A stretch of 64,000 bases of DNA from Pseudonocardia broussonetiae (GTDB taxonomy: Bacteria; Actinomycetota; Actinomycetes; Mycobacteriales; Pseudonocardiaceae). Below are positions 7,327 to 16,034 of this stretch, in pieces. The stretch is from the NCBI RefSeq assembly GCF_013155125.1, contig NZ_CP053564.1, forward strand, positions 627,501-691,500, written 5' to 3'. The translations under genes were made by a program, and so were the position numbers. Position 1 is the first letter of the stretch. Each line of letters starts with the position of its first letter. The notes beneath the pieces were generated by a model. The model was not told the DNA's origin. It searched no databases and saw nothing but the letters and a program-made list of their open reading frames with translations.

Positions 7327-8322
7327 GTGCCCGTTTCCGCTGATCAGGGGCACGAACCCGTCATCACGATCCTGCACTCCGACGACCGGCCGAAGCACCT
7401 CGACGGCCCGAACGTCCGGTTCGTCACCGACGAGACGCTCACCGCTGCGCTCCCCGGCACCGAGGTCCTGCTCGTCTGGGACTTCACCTCCACCGCCGTC
7501 CGCGACGCCTGGCCGGCCGCCGACTCCCTGCGCTGGGTCCACACCGCGAGCGCCGGCGTCGACCGGCTGACGTTCCCGGCGCTGCTCGGCTCCGACGTCG
7601 TGCTGACGAACTCGCGCGGCGTCTTCGACGTGCCGATGGCCGAGTACGTCACCGGCCTCGTGATCGCCATGGCCAAGGACCTCGCCGGCACGCTCGACGC
7701 GCAGTCGCGGCGCGAGTGGCGCCACCGGGAGAGCGAGCGGGTCGGCGGGCGCACGGCCGTCGTCGTCGGCAGCGGGCCGATCGGCCGCGCCACGGCGACG
7801 ATGCTGTCGGCCGTCGGGATGACCGTCGAGCTGGTGGGCCGCCGCGCGGGCGAGGGGGTGCACGCGATCGACGCGCTGCCCGGGCTGCTGCCGCGCGCGG
7901 AGTGGCTGGTGCTCGCGGCGCCGCTCACCGACAGCACCCGCGGCATGCTCGACGCCGCGGCGATCCGGCTGCTGCCGCCGCGCGCGCGGGTCGTCAACGT
8001 CGGGCGCGGGGCGCTGATCGTGCAGGACGACCTGGTCGCGGCCCTGCGCGACGGCCACCTCGCCGGCGCCGCCCTCGACGTCTTCGAGCGCGAGCCGCTG
8101 CCCGCCGACTCCCCCCTGTGGGACCTGCCCGGCGTCATCGTCTCGCCGCACATGTCGGGTGACATCCTCGGCTGGCGCGACGAGCTCGAGGCCCTGTTCG
8201 TCGCCAACCTCGACCGCTTCCGGGTGGGCGAGCCGCTGGAGAACGTGGTCGACAAGACCCTCGGATTCGTGACGTCGGGCGAGCTCGCGAGCCCGCCCAC
8301 CAGGACGGGAAGTGCCCGATGA
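7327..8322 (+). CDS. D-2-hydroxyacid dehydrogenase
   Basis: This 331-residue NAD(P)-dependent oxidoreductase has a Rossmann motif VVVGSGPIGRATA (GSGPIG at 148-153). The catalytic residues are visible: Arg227 in VNVGRGALI, Glu256 in DVFEREPLP and His275 in VSPHMSGD. The family interconverts 2-hydroxy and 2-keto acids. Substrate is unknown; the AGVDRL segment near residue 76 replaces the usual substrate-loop consensus. GTG at 7327 has GAGAGGA about 9 nt upstream. It is divergent from the GntR operon and overlaps the amidase gene by ATGA, so the two are translationally coupled. Confidence 0.92.
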   Translation: MPVSADQGHEPVITILHSDDRPKHLDGPNVRFVTDETLTAALPGTEVLLVWDFTSTAVRDAWPAADSLRWVHTASAGVDRLTFPALLGSDVVLTNSRGVFDVPMAEYVTGLVIAMAKDLAGTLDAQSRREWRHRESERVGGRTAVVVGSGPIGRATATMLSAVGMTVELVGRRAGEGVHAIDALPGLLPRAEWLVLAAPLTDSTRGMLDAAAIRLLPPRARVVNVGRGALIVQDDLVAALRDGHLAGAALDVFEREPLPADSPLWDLPGVIVSPHMSGDILGWRDELEALFVANLDRFRVGEPLENVVDKTLGFVTSGELASPPTRTGSAR

Positions 8323-9719
8323 GCTCCGCCGACCTCACCGCCGTCGAACTGCTCGACGCCTACCGCTCGGGAGAGCTCTCCCCCGTCGAGGCCACCCGCG
8401 ACGCGCTCGCGCGGATCGAGACCTACGACCCGGTCGTCAACGCGTTCTGCCTGGTCGAGGCAAACGACGCGCAGACCGCGGCCAAGGAGTCGGAGGCGCG
8501 CTGGCACCGGGGCGAGCCGCACGGCCTGCTCGACGGCGTGCCGACGTCGATCAAGGACCTGCTGCTCACGACCGGCCGGCCCACGCTGCGCGGCTCGCTG
8601 ACGATCGACCCCGCGGGGCCCTGGGACGTCGACGCGCCCGCGGTCGCGCGGCTGCGCGAGCACAACGCCGTGGTCATCGGCCGGACGACCACACCCGAGC
8701 TGGGCTGGAAGGGCGTCACCGACTCCCCGCTGACGGGCGTCACGCGCAACCCGTGGAACCCGGCGCTCACGGCGGGCGGGTCGAGCGGCGGGAGCGCGGC
8801 GGCCGTCGCCCTCGGGATGGGCGCGCTCAGCCTCGGCACCGACGGCGGCGGCTCGGTCCGCATCCCGGCCGGCTTCACCGGCACCTCGACCATCAAGCCG
8901 ACCTACGGCCGCGTGCCCGCCTACCCGGCCAGCCCGTACGGCACGCTCGCCCACATCGGGCCGATGGCGCGCAGCGTCGCCGACGCGGCCCTGCTGCTCG
9001 ACGTCATCTCCGGCTTCGACCCGCGCGACCCCTGGGCCCTCCCCACCCCCGCACCCGTCTCGGCCGCCGTCGGCGACGTCCGGATCGCGGGGCTGCGGAT
9101 CGCGTCGAGCGCCACCCTCGGCTACGTCGACGTGCACCCGGAGGTCGCGGCGGCGTTCGAGGCGGCCGTCGACGTGTTCGCCGCACTCGGCGCGCTGGTC
9201 ACCGAGGTCGACCCCGGCTTCTCCGACCCCGTCGACGCGTTCGAGACGCTGTGGTTCTCCGGGGCCGCGAAGTCGATCGAGCACCTGGGGCCCGAGCAGC
9301 GCGCCGGCATGGACCAGGGCCTGGTGGCGGCGGCCGAGCAGGGGGCGCGGGCGAGCGCGCTGGACTACCTGACCGCGATGGCCGTGCGCAACGACCTCGG
9401 CCGCACGATGGGCGAGTTCCACCTGCGGCACTCGCTGCTGCTCACCCCGACGCTGCCGATCCCGGCGTTCGAGGCCGGCGTCGAGGTGCCGGCGGGGTCG
9501 GCGCGGGAGCGCTGGACGTCGTGGACGCCCTTCACCTACCCGTTCAACATGACCCAGCAGCCGGCCGCGAGCGTGCCGTGCGGCTTCACGCGCGACGGAC
9601 TGCCGATCGGCCTGCAGATCGTCGGGCCCCGCCACGCCGACGCAGCGGTCCTGGCGGCCGCCCACGCGTTCCAGTCGACGACGGACTGGCACCTGCAGCG
9701 ACCGCGCCCGGCGGTCTGA
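8319..9719 (+). CDS. Amidase-signature family amidase
   Basis: This 466-residue enzyme shows the Ser-cisSer-Lys triad: Lys79 in GVPTSIKDLL, the cis-Ser in TAGGSSGGSAAAV (155/156) and nucleophile Ser179 in LGTDGGGSVRIPAG. Full family length and an intact C-terminus (GLPIGLQIVGPRHAD) support function. The family hydrolyses linear amides to carboxylate and ammonia; the substrate is unknown. In this setting it could release the carboxylate that the neighbouring enzymes process. It ends 4 bp before the convergent tatB gene. Confidence 0.94.
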   Translation: MSSADLTAVELLDAYRSGELSPVEATRDALARIETYDPVVNAFCLVEANDAQTAAKESEARWHRGEPHGLLDGVPTSIKDLLLTTGRPTLRGSLTIDPAGPWDVDAPAVARLREHNAVVIGRTTTPELGWKGVTDSPLTGVTRNPWNPALTAGGSSGGSAAAVALGMGALSLGTDGGGSVRIPAGFTGTSTIKPTYGRVPAYPASPYGTLAHIGPMARSVADAALLLDVISGFDPRDPWALPTPAPVSAAVGDVRIAGLRIASSATLGYVDVHPEVAAAFEAAVDVFAALGALVTEVDPGFSDPVDAFETLWFSGAAKSIEHLGPEQRAGMDQGLVAAAEQGARASALDYLTAMAVRNDLGRTMGEFHLRHSLLLTPTLPIPAFEAGVEVPAGSARERWTSWTPFTYPFNMTQQPAASVPCGFTRDGLPIGLQIVGPRHADAAVLAAAHAFQSTTDWHLQRPRPAV

Positions 9720-9723
9720 CCCC

Positions 9724-10176
9724 TCAGGTCGCGTCGGGGTCGATCGGCGGGCGCTCGTTGCGCGCCAGCGTCTCCGGGGCCGGGCCCGTGGCGGGGTGGG
9801 GCTGCGGCGTGGTGCCCGTCGCCGCGCTGCCGTTCTTCGTCATGTTCGGCGCGCTGCTGCCCGTGGCGCCGTTGCGGGGCGGGACGTAGCCGTTGGGCTT
9901 CTCCGCCGGGCCGTCGTCGAACAGCGCGCGGGTGGCGGCGGTGCGCGGGTTGAAGTTGCGCAGCCCGCGCAGCTCCTCCAGCGGCTTGCGCAGCTCGTCG
10001 AACTCCGGACCGAGCTCGCCCTTGAGCTGCTCGCGGGCCCCGGAGGCGTACTCCTTGACCTGGCGGATGGCGCCGCCGAGCCAGGCCGCCGCACCGGGCA
10101 GCCGCTCCGGACCGAGGATGAACAGGCCGGCCACGATCAACACGATGATCTCGCCCCAGCCGACGCTGTCGAACAC
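9724..10176 (-). CDS. tatB: Sec-independent protein translocase subunit TatB
   Basis: This 150-residue protein begins with the typical TatA/B hairpin: a membrane helix [17 protein letters not shown], the hinge PERLP, then an amphipathic helix through about residue 70 ([35 protein letters not shown]). A polar, low-complexity tail follows. Glu9 in the membrane helix and the following ELR segments favour TatB over TatA. With TatC it forms the twin-arginine substrate receptor. The start is GTG at 10176. Position directly downstream of htrA repeats the mycobacterial sigE-rseA-htrA-tatB order. The gap to htrA is 17 bp, so the genes are likely cotranscribed. Confidence 0.95.
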   Translation of the reverse strand: MFDSVGWGEIIVLIVAGLFILGPERLPGAAAWLGGAIRQVKEYASGAREQLKGELGPEFDELRKPLEELRGLRNFNPRTAATRALFDDGPAEKPNGYVPPRNGATGSSAPNMTKNGSAATGTTPQPHPATGPAPETLARNERPPIDPDAT

Positions 10177-10193
10177 GGGTTCATCCTACTGGC

Positions 10194-11723
10194 TCAGTCC
10201 GAGGCCAGGACCACCGACACCGTGAGCGGGCGGCCCTCGCGGATCAGCTGGACCGGTACGGTGGCCCCGGGCTCGAACTCCCGGACGGCCACCTCGAGCT
10301 CGTCGGCGCCCGCGATGCTGCGCTCGCCGAGGGTGACGATGACGTCGCCCTCGAGGATCCCGGCCGCCGCGGCGGCCCCGCCCTGCTGCACGTTCTGCAC
10401 CTGCGCGCCCGCGGACGTGTCGTCCTCCACCGACCGCGCGTTGACGCCGAGGTCGGCGTGCTTCACCACCCCGGTGCGGATGAGCTCCTCGGCGATGACG
10501 CGGGCGTCGTCGATGGGGATGGCGAAACCGAGCCCGATCGACCCGCCCTCGCCGCCGCCGATGCTGCTGATCGCGGTGTTGATGCCGACGACGGCGCCGG
10601 TGGTGTCGACGAGCGGGCCGCCGGAGTTGCCGGGGTTGATCGCGGCGTCGGTCTGGATCGCGTCGATGACGGCGTTGACGTTGCCGCCCTCCAGGCGCAC
10701 CGGCCGGTCGAGCGCGCTGACGATGCCCTCGGTGACGGTGCCGGCCAGGCCGAGCGGGGAGCCCACAGCGATCACGGCGTCGCCGACGGCGAGCGAGGCG
10801 GACGAACCGATCTGCGCGACCACGGGGTTGGCGACGCCGACCCGGATCACGGCGAGGTCGGTCTTCGGGTCGCGCCCGACGATGGCGGCCTGCGTGCGCG
10901 TGCCGTCGCTGAAGACGGTCTCGATCGTGGCGCCCGGGACCTCCGCGGCCGGCGCGACGACGTGGTTGTTGGTGAGGACGAACCCGCTGCCGTCGATGAC
11001 GACGCCAGAGCCGGTGCCGCCCTCCTCGCCCACGCGCACCTCGATCGAGACGACGGCGGGCACGACGCGCTGGGCGATGTCGGCGACGGAGCCCGGCGGC
11101 CGCTCCTTGGCCGCGACGGCCGACGCGATCGTGGCGTCGGGTTCGGTGAGCGCGCCGGCGCCGTCGGCGGTGAACCGGCCGACGAGGCCCCCGACCGCGC
11201 CGACGGCCAGCGCGAGCACCGCCAGCAGCGCCAGCGCGCGCGGGTGGACCCGGCGGCCGAACAGCACCTCGCGCAGGCTCAGCCGCGCGCCCTCGCCCGC
11301 GGGTGCGGGGGCGGGGCGCTCGTCGTCGACGGCGGGCGGGCCGAGGGCGACGCCGCTGTCCGGGTCGCGCCACGGGTCGTCCTCGGCGCCGGACCAGAAC
11401 GGGTCGTCGGCGCCGGGACCGGCCGGGCCGCCCGCGGGCGGGCGCTGCAGCGACCCGGCGGCGGACGCGGGCCGGCCGAACGCCGCGGCGAGCGCGGGCG
11501 GGGCGATCGTCGGGACCGGCGGTGCGGCGGCGCGGGTGGCCGGCGTCGCGAACCCGCCGTCGAGGCCCGCGGGACGCCCGAACACCGACGCCGCGGCCTC
11601 GTCGACCGCCGGGCGGTCCAGGGGGCGGGGAGCCAGGCGGGGCGGGCCCGCGGGCTCCTCCTCCGGAACGGCGGCCGAGGAGCCCGGATCCCGGTCGGCG
11701 TCACGGGTCGCGCGGTCACTCAT
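10194..11723 (-). CDS. htrA: Membrane-anchored HtrA/DegP-type serine protease
   Basis: The 509-residue protein has a long Pro/Ala/Asp-rich cytosolic N-terminus (1-155), one membrane helix (about 162-183), a trypsin-like domain (about 210-390) and a PDZ domain (about 400-505). The catalytic triad is His254 (TNNHVV), Asp289 (PKTDLAV) and Ser367 (NPGNSGGPL). The protease should face outward and handle misfolded exported proteins. The Mtb counterpart Rv1223 is in the SigE regulon locus. The ATG at 11723 has a CAGGAG ribosome site. A 106-bp gap separates it from rseA and may hold a separate promoter, though none is clear by eye. Confidence 0.95.
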   Translation of the reverse strand: MSDRATRDADRDPGSSAAVPEEEPAGPPRLAPRPLDRPAVDEAAASVFGRPAGLDGGFATPATRAAAPPVPTIAPPALAAAFGRPASAAGSLQRPPAGGPAGPGADDPFWSGAEDDPWRDPDSGVALGPPAVDDERPAPAPAGEGARLSLREVLFGRRVHPRALALLAVLALAVGAVGGLVGRFTADGAGALTEPDATIASAVAAKERPPGSVADIAQRVVPAVVSIEVRVGEEGGTGSGVVIDGSGFVLTNNHVVAPAAEVPGATIETVFSDGTRTQAAIVGRDPKTDLAVIRVGVANPVVAQIGSSASLAVGDAVIAVGSPLGLAGTVTEGIVSALDRPVRLEGGNVNAVIDAIQTDAAINPGNSGGPLVDTTGAVVGINTAISSIGGGEGGSIGLGFAIPIDDARVIAEELIRTGVVKHADLGVNARSVEDDTSAGAQVQNVQQGGAAAAAGILEGDVIVTLGERSIAGADELEVAVREFEPGATVPVQLIREGRPLTVSVVLASD

Positions 11724-11829
11724 CGGCGGCGGGGACTCCTGGGACGGCGGACGGGACGGGCCGCCGCCAGCCTGCCGCAGCCGGGGTGAAGTCCGCGTAC
11801 CGGGCCCGGGCCAGGGATGTCAGGGAGGG

Positions 11830-12489
11830 TCAGCGCACGCCGTGGCGCAGGAACGCGCGCGGCAACCGGCCGAGGCCGCCGAGGCGGGCGTCGTCGGCCG
11901 GCGAGGTCTGCGCGTCGAGCCCGAGCCGGGCGGGCACCGCGCCGGACGGGTTGAGCAGCGAGCCGCCCAGGACGCCGCGGTCGGCCGAGGGCGCCGGGAC
12001 GGACGCGGGCAGGGTCGCAGCGCCGAGCGCGAGGGCGCCGATGGCGAGCCCGGAGACGGCGGCACCCGTGCCGAACCGCATGCGGCGCGACGCGGGAGGG
12101 CGGCGGCCGTGGTCGACGCCGGTGGCGGGGGCCGAGGCGGGCGCGGCCGGCGCGGGCTCGGTGCGCAGCACCGAGACGAGCTGTCCCTCGGCGGTGACGG
12201 CCAGCCCGGCGGGCGGGGCGGGCAGCTCGGTGTCCTGCGGGATCGAGCGCAGCGACATCAGCAGCGACGACGGCAGCGACGGGCACGACGCCCCGCGCAG
12301 CGCGGTGCGGGCCTGGCGCTGCGCGACGACCTCGGCCGCGCAGTCGGGACAGGCGTCGACGTGGGCGGAGGCGCGGGCGTGCGGGCGCCGGGCGAGCTCG
12401 TCGTCGACGAAGGCCACGACGGCGTCCGAGGTCAGGTGCGTCTGCCCCCAGTCGGGCGCGCTCACCGTGAACAGCCGACGCTCGCTCAT
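11830..12489 (-). CDS. rseA: Zinc-finger anti-sigma factor (RseA type)
   Basis: This 219-residue protein has the ZAS motif His43-Val-Asp-Ala-Cys47-Pro-Asp-Cys50. It binds zinc and, in the family, clamps the cognate ECF sigma factor. The C-terminal half has a Pro/Ala linker and a hydrophobic stretch (about 140-161, [21 protein letters not shown]) that may cross the membrane. The start codon overlaps the sigE stop (ATGA), which fixes stoichiometric expression and supports SigE as partner. The last 50 residues have no recognised domain. Confidence 0.92.
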   Translation of the reverse strand: MSERRLFTVSAPDWGQTHLTSDAVVAFVDDELARRPHARASAHVDACPDCAAEVVAQRQARTALRGASCPSLPSSLLMSLRSIPQDTELPAPPAGLAVTAEGQLVSVLRTEPAPAAPASAPATGVDHGRRPPASRRMRFGTGAAVSGLAIGALALGAATLPASVPAPSADRGVLGGSLLNPSGAVPARLGLDAQTSPADDARLGGLGRLPRAFLRHGVR

Positions 12490-13097
12490 GCCCTGACCTC
12501 CTCCTGCACCGGCGCGCCCGCAGCGGCCCGGTCGCGTTCGATCGCGGCGCGCAGCGCGGCGCGGCCGCGGTGGATCCTGCTCCTCACCGTACCGAGCTTC
12601 ACGCCGAGCGTGGCACCGATCTCCTCGTAGGACAGGCCCTCGACGTCGCACAGGACGACGGCGGCGCGGAACTCCGGTGGCAGCTCGTCGAGCGCGGCCT
12701 GCAGCGCCGGGTCGAGGTGGGTGTCGGAGAAGACCTGCTCGGGCTCCGGGCCGCGGCCGGGGATGCGCTCCGAGTCGTCGGGGAGCGCCTCCATGCGGAT
12801 GCGCGCGCGGCGGCGGACCATGTCGAGGAACAGGTTGGTGGTGATCCGGTGCAGCCAGCCCTCGAACGTGCCGGGGCGGTAGGACGCGAGGTTGCGGAAC
12901 ACCCGGACGAACGTCTCCTGGGTGAGGTCCTCGGCGTCGTGCGGGTTGCCGGTGAGGCGGTAGGCGAGGCGGTAGACCCGGTCCGCGTGCTCGCGCACGA
13001 CCTCGTCCCACGTCGGCGGGGTCCACGGCGCACCCTCACCGGGCAGCACCGTCCCCGCGGGCTGGGGGGCGGTGGCGGTGGCCAGGCCGTCGGTCAT
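12486..13097 (-). CDS. sigE: ECF RNA polymerase sigma factor SigE
   Basis: The 203-residue factor has sigma-70 region 2 (about 45-115: [57 protein letters not shown]) and region 4 (about 140-195: [45 protein letters not shown]). It should direct RNA polymerase to envelope- or redox-stress promoters and be held inactive by the adjacent RseA. ATG at 13097 has GAGAAG upstream. The open frame continues 39 codons further to an ATG at 13214, so a longer isoform is possible; mycobacterial sigE also uses alternative starts. Confidence 0.94.
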   Translation of the reverse strand: MTDGLATATAPQPAGTVLPGEGAPWTPPTWDEVVREHADRVYRLAYRLTGNPHDAEDLTQETFVRVFRNLASYRPGTFEGWLHRITTNLFLDMVRRRARIRMEALPDDSERIPGRGPEPEQVFSDTHLDPALQAALDELPPEFRAAVVLCDVEGLSYEEIGATLGVKLGTVRSRIHRGRAALRAAIERDRAAAGAPVQEEVRA

Positions 13098-13240
13098 GAT
13101 CTTCTCGAACCCTCTCGGCGCGGGTCGTGCTGCTCGGGGCAACGTCCACGGCGTCCGGGGAGTTCCCCGGGCTCCGCTCCACCGGCCGACGACCCCGGCC
13201 GATCTGTGCACCACGGTGCCCCATCCTCGTGAACGGTGGG

Positions 13241-13256
13241 TGAGAACCGACTGAGA
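13241..13256. promoter_or_regulatory. TGAGA-N6-TGAGA direct repeat upstream of sigE
   Basis: Two TGAGA copies (TCTCA on the sigE strand) start 11 bp apart, one helical turn, at 13241 and 13252. OmpR/PhoB-type response regulators bind such tandem half-sites. In M. tuberculosis MprA controls sigE through loosely conserved TCTCAG-like direct repeats. Thirteen of 16 positions match the site at 61891-61906, and a third variant lies at 46287-46302. Function here is inferred. Confidence 0.4.
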
Positions 13257-13315
13257 GGAACCTGTGAAAGCGCGGCGTCCCCTCCGGCGAGCAGCAGCAC
13301 AGTAACCTTCCCCCC

Positions 13316-13963
13316 ATGACCGTCCGCACGGACGACGGCTACCCCTGGGCCGTCCGCGACTACGTCGAGGGGTACCTCGCCGAGGACGACGTCATGCGCG
13401 ACGCGCGCGCCCGCGGCGACGCGATGGGGTGCGCCCCGATCGGTCCCGGCGGCGGCGCCGGCCTGCGCTTCCTCGCGGCGGCGATCGGCGCGCGGGCCGT
13501 CGTGGAGATCGGCACCGGCGCGGGCGTCAGCGGGCTGTGGCTGCTCGGCGGGATGAGCCCCGACGGCGTCCTCACCTCGATCGACGTCGACCCGGAGGCC
13601 CAGCGCGTCGCGCGGTCGGCGTTCCGGGACGCCGGGTACGCCCCCGGGCGGCTCCGGCTGATCAACGGCATGGGCCTGGAGGTCCTCCCCCGGCTCACCG
13701 ACGGCGGCTACGACCTGGTCTCGGTCGACGCCAGCAGCACCGACTACCCCCGCTACCTCGACGAGGCGGTGCGGCTGCTGCGCCCGGGCGGCGTCGTCGC
13801 GATGGCGGGCGTGCTCACCGGCGGCGTCACCGACCCCGCCGCCGACGACCCGGGCAGCGTCGCGCTGCGCGAGGTCGCGCGCCAGGTCCGCGACGACGAG
13901 CGCCTCGTGCCGCTCCTGCTGCCCCTGGGCGACGGACTGCTGGCCGCCGTCGTCGCCACCTGA
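13316..13963 (+). CDS. O-methyltransferase (Rv1220c-like)
   Basis: This 215-residue class I SAM-dependent methyltransferase carries motif [17 protein letters not shown] (about 62-77), the acidic motif [14 protein letters not shown] (about 89-102) and motif [11 protein letters not shown]. It resembles the O-methyltransferase_3/caffeoyl-CoA type. In mycobacteria the same gene lies divergent from sigE, as here. The methyl acceptor is not known. The ATG start is 218 bp from the sigE start. Confidence 0.9.
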   Translation: MTVRTDDGYPWAVRDYVEGYLAEDDVMRDARARGDAMGCAPIGPGGGAGLRFLAAAIGARAVVEIGTGAGVSGLWLLGGMSPDGVLTSIDVDPEAQRVARSAFRDAGYAPGRLRLINGMGLEVLPRLTDGGYDLVSVDASSTDYPRYLDEAVRLLRPGGVVAMAGVLTGGVTDPAADDPGSVALREVARQVRDDERLVPLLLPLGDGLLAAVVAT

Positions 13964-14059
13964 TCGAGTGCCCCCGCGCACGGCGCGAACTGGATCTTGC
14001 ATTACCGTCCTGCCCGGCCGAGATGCCTCGGTGAACGGATCAGAGAGGACGACACACCC

Positions 14060-14518
14060 GTGACGCAGACCCTCAACGCCATCCTGCTGGACCCGACCCG
14101 GCGGCCCACCGTCGTGACGGACCTCCAGACGCTGGTCGACCAGGAGGTCTCGGACTCCGGCGGTGTCTCCGGCGCCGTCATCAAGACCGGGTACGCCACG
14201 GTCAAGAAGGTCAAGCCGGGCATCGTGAGCAGTGCCGTCGACAAGATGCTGCCCGACTTCGCCACCGCGCTGGAGCCCTTCTACGCCGACTACCGCGCGA
14301 GCGCGGGCACCGACTTCGGCGCCTACCTGTCGGCCCGCCCGGCCGAGGCGGCCAACGCGCTGCTGTCGGTCAGCGACCGCCGCGCCGAGGGCAGCAGCTC
14401 CGACGCCGTCAAGAAGGTCTACGGCAAGCTCCGTCCCCAGGGCCAGAAGAACGTCGAGGAGGCGCTCCCCCGCCTGGGCCGCCTGATCGACCAGCACGCC
14501 GCCCGCGCCGCGGTCTGA
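14060..14518 (+). CDS. Conserved actinobacterial protein (DUF6918-like)
   Basis: This 152-residue, mostly helical, soluble protein has no signal peptide. Recognisable stretches are TLNAILLDPTRRPTVVTDLQTLVDQEV, GAVIKTGYATVKKVKPGIV and FYADYRASAGTDFGAYLS. I recall this pattern from small actinobacterial proteins now grouped as DUF6918, but the assignment was not checked. The start is GTG at 14060, with GAGAGGA about 10 nt upstream. It is followed by a long hairpin before the convergent glgC. No function can be assigned. Confidence 0.75.
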   Translation: MTQTLNAILLDPTRRPTVVTDLQTLVDQEVSDSGGVSGAVIKTGYATVKKVKPGIVSSAVDKMLPDFATALEPFYADYRASAGTDFGAYLSARPAEAANALLSVSDRRAEGSSSDAVKKVYGKLRPQGQKNVEEALPRLGRLIDQHAARAAV

Positions 14519-14615
14519 CCGCAGCGGCACCCGAGCGCACCGACGCGCCGTCCCGGACCTCCGGGGCGGCGCGTCCTGCGTTCCCGGGGGGCCGGGACCT
14601 GGCGCTGCCGCGCCT

Positions 14616-14657
14616 CGTGAGTGGCGATCGTGGCTCCGGCCACGGTTGCCACTCACG
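14616..14657. terminator. Long hairpin between convergent genes, likely bidirectional terminator
   Basis: Arms of 19 nt at 14616-14634 and 14639-14657 pair fully in RNA, with two G-U wobbles and a 4-nt loop. The stem begins CGTGAGTGGC. It ends 4 bp before the glgC stop and 98 bp after the upstream gene. There is no U-tract, as is common in high-GC Actinobacteria. Confidence 0.65.
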
Positions 14658-14661
14658 GGGG

Positions 14662-15921
14662 TCAGAGCGCGGTCATGCCTTTCCCGAGCACGACGACCCC
14701 ACCGGGGCTGACGGTGTAGCGGGCCCGGTCGGTGGCCAGGTCGACGCCCACGAGCGCGCCGTCGGGGATCTGCACGTTCTTGTCGAGGATCGCCCCGCGC
14801 ACGACGGCCCCGCGGCCGATCCGCACGCCCGGCAGGATCACCGAGTCGGACACCTCCGCGCCCGCGTGCACCAGCACGTTCGGGCTGATCACCGACCGGC
14901 GCACGATGGCCCCGGAGATGATCGTGCCGGAGCCGACGATCGAGTCCTGCGCGATGCCGCCCTCCACGAACTTCGCCGGCGGCAGCGGCGCGGACGCCGT
15001 GCGGATCGGCCAGCGGTCGTTGTAGAGGTTGAAGATCGGGTGCACCGACCACAGGTCGTTGTGCGCCTCGTAGTAGGCGTCGATGGTGCCGACGTCGCGC
15101 CAGTAGCCCGAGTCGCGGTCGGTGGCGCCGGGCACCACGTTCTCCGCGAAGTCGTAGACCGAGGCCTGCCCCTCGTCGACCAGGCGGGGGATGATGTCGC
15201 CGCCCATGTCGTGCTCGGAGTCGCCGTTCTCGGCGTCGGCGCGCAGCGCCTCGAGCAGCACCTCGGTGGTGAAGACGTAGTTGCCCATCGACGCGAACGT
15301 CACGTCGGGGTCGTCGGGCACCGACGGCGGGTCGGAGGGCTTCTCCAGGAACTCGATGATCTTCCCGGACTCGTCGGAGTTGATGACGCCGAACGCCTTC
15401 GCCTCCGCGCGCGGCACCCGGATCCCGGCGACGGTGACGCCCGCGCCGCTCTCGATGTGCTGGGTGATCATCTGCGCCGGGTCCATGCGGTAGACGTGGT
15501 CGGCACCGAAGACCGCGATGTAGTCGGGGCGCTCGTCGTAGACGAGGTTGAGGCTCTGGAAGATCGCGTCGGCGCTGCCGGTGTACCAGCGGCGGCCGAG
15601 CCGCTGCTGCGCCGGGACCGTGGTGATGTACTGCCCGAGCACGCTCGAGAGCCGCCACGTCGTGGAGATGTGCCGGTCGAGGCTGTGCGACTTGTACTGC
15701 GTGAGCACGCAGATGCGGTGCAGGCCCGCGTTGACCAGGTTCGACAGCACGAAGTCGATCAACCGGTAGTTGCCGCCGAAGGGCACCGCGGGCTTGGCGC
15801 GGTCGGCGGTGAGCGGCCACAGCCGCTTGCCCTCGCCACCCGCCAGGACGATCCCCAGCACGTTGGCCGACAGAGGGCGGGGCGCGGCGGCCGACAGCCG
15901 AGCGCCCGTCACAGCAGCCAT
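14662..15921 (-). CDS. glgC: Glucose-1-phosphate adenylyltransferase (ADP-glucose pyrophosphorylase)
   Basis: The 419-residue enzyme makes ADP-glucose from ATP and glucose-1-phosphate. The N-terminal nucleotidyltransferase carries [16 protein letters not shown] (about 22-37), [37 protein letters not shown] and FLEKP. The C-terminal left-handed beta-helix has hexapeptide repeats from about residue 300. It is divergent from glgM (113 bp apart), which uses its product. In mycobacteria this pair feeds the GlgE pathway to glycogen/alpha-glucan. ATG at 15921 is chosen; start choice could shift by a few residues. Confidence 0.96.
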   Translation of the reverse strand: MAAVTGARLSAAAPRPLSANVLGIVLAGGEGKRLWPLTADRAKPAVPFGGNYRLIDFVLSNLVNAGLHRICVLTQYKSHSLDRHISTTWRLSSVLGQYITTVPAQQRLGRRWYTGSADAIFQSLNLVYDERPDYIAVFGADHVYRMDPAQMITQHIESGAGVTVAGIRVPRAEAKAFGVINSDESGKIIEFLEKPSDPPSVPDDPDVTFASMGNYVFTTEVLLEALRADAENGDSEHDMGGDIIPRLVDEGQASVYDFAENVVPGATDRDSGYWRDVGTIDAYYEAHNDLWSVHPIFNLYNDRWPIRTASAPLPPAKFVEGGIAQDSIVGSGTIISGAIVRRSVISPNVLVHAGAEVSDSVILPGVRIGRGAVVRGAILDKNVQIPDGALVGVDLATDRARYTVSPGGVVVLGKGMTAL

Positions 15922-16034
15922 CCCCGCACCGTCACGGTGGTGACCCTAGTGCGCCGACACCGTGCGCGGCCACAGCTGGAGGCGTGCAGAAGACGACAGC
16001 GCGCCGAACGCCCGGGGCGGCTACGGTGCACGGC

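Noticed and set aside
13257..13279. SigE-type promoter GGAACC...CGTC driving the O-methyltransferase
   Set aside because: The spacing between GGAAC and CGTC is 14 bp, shorter than the usual 16-17 bp of ECF promoters, so it is not counted.
15984..16034. An earlier glgM start at 15984
   Set aside because: The extra 17 residues (MQKTTARRTPG...) do not fit the family, and the GTG at 16035 gives the near-invariant start VRIGLLTREYPP.
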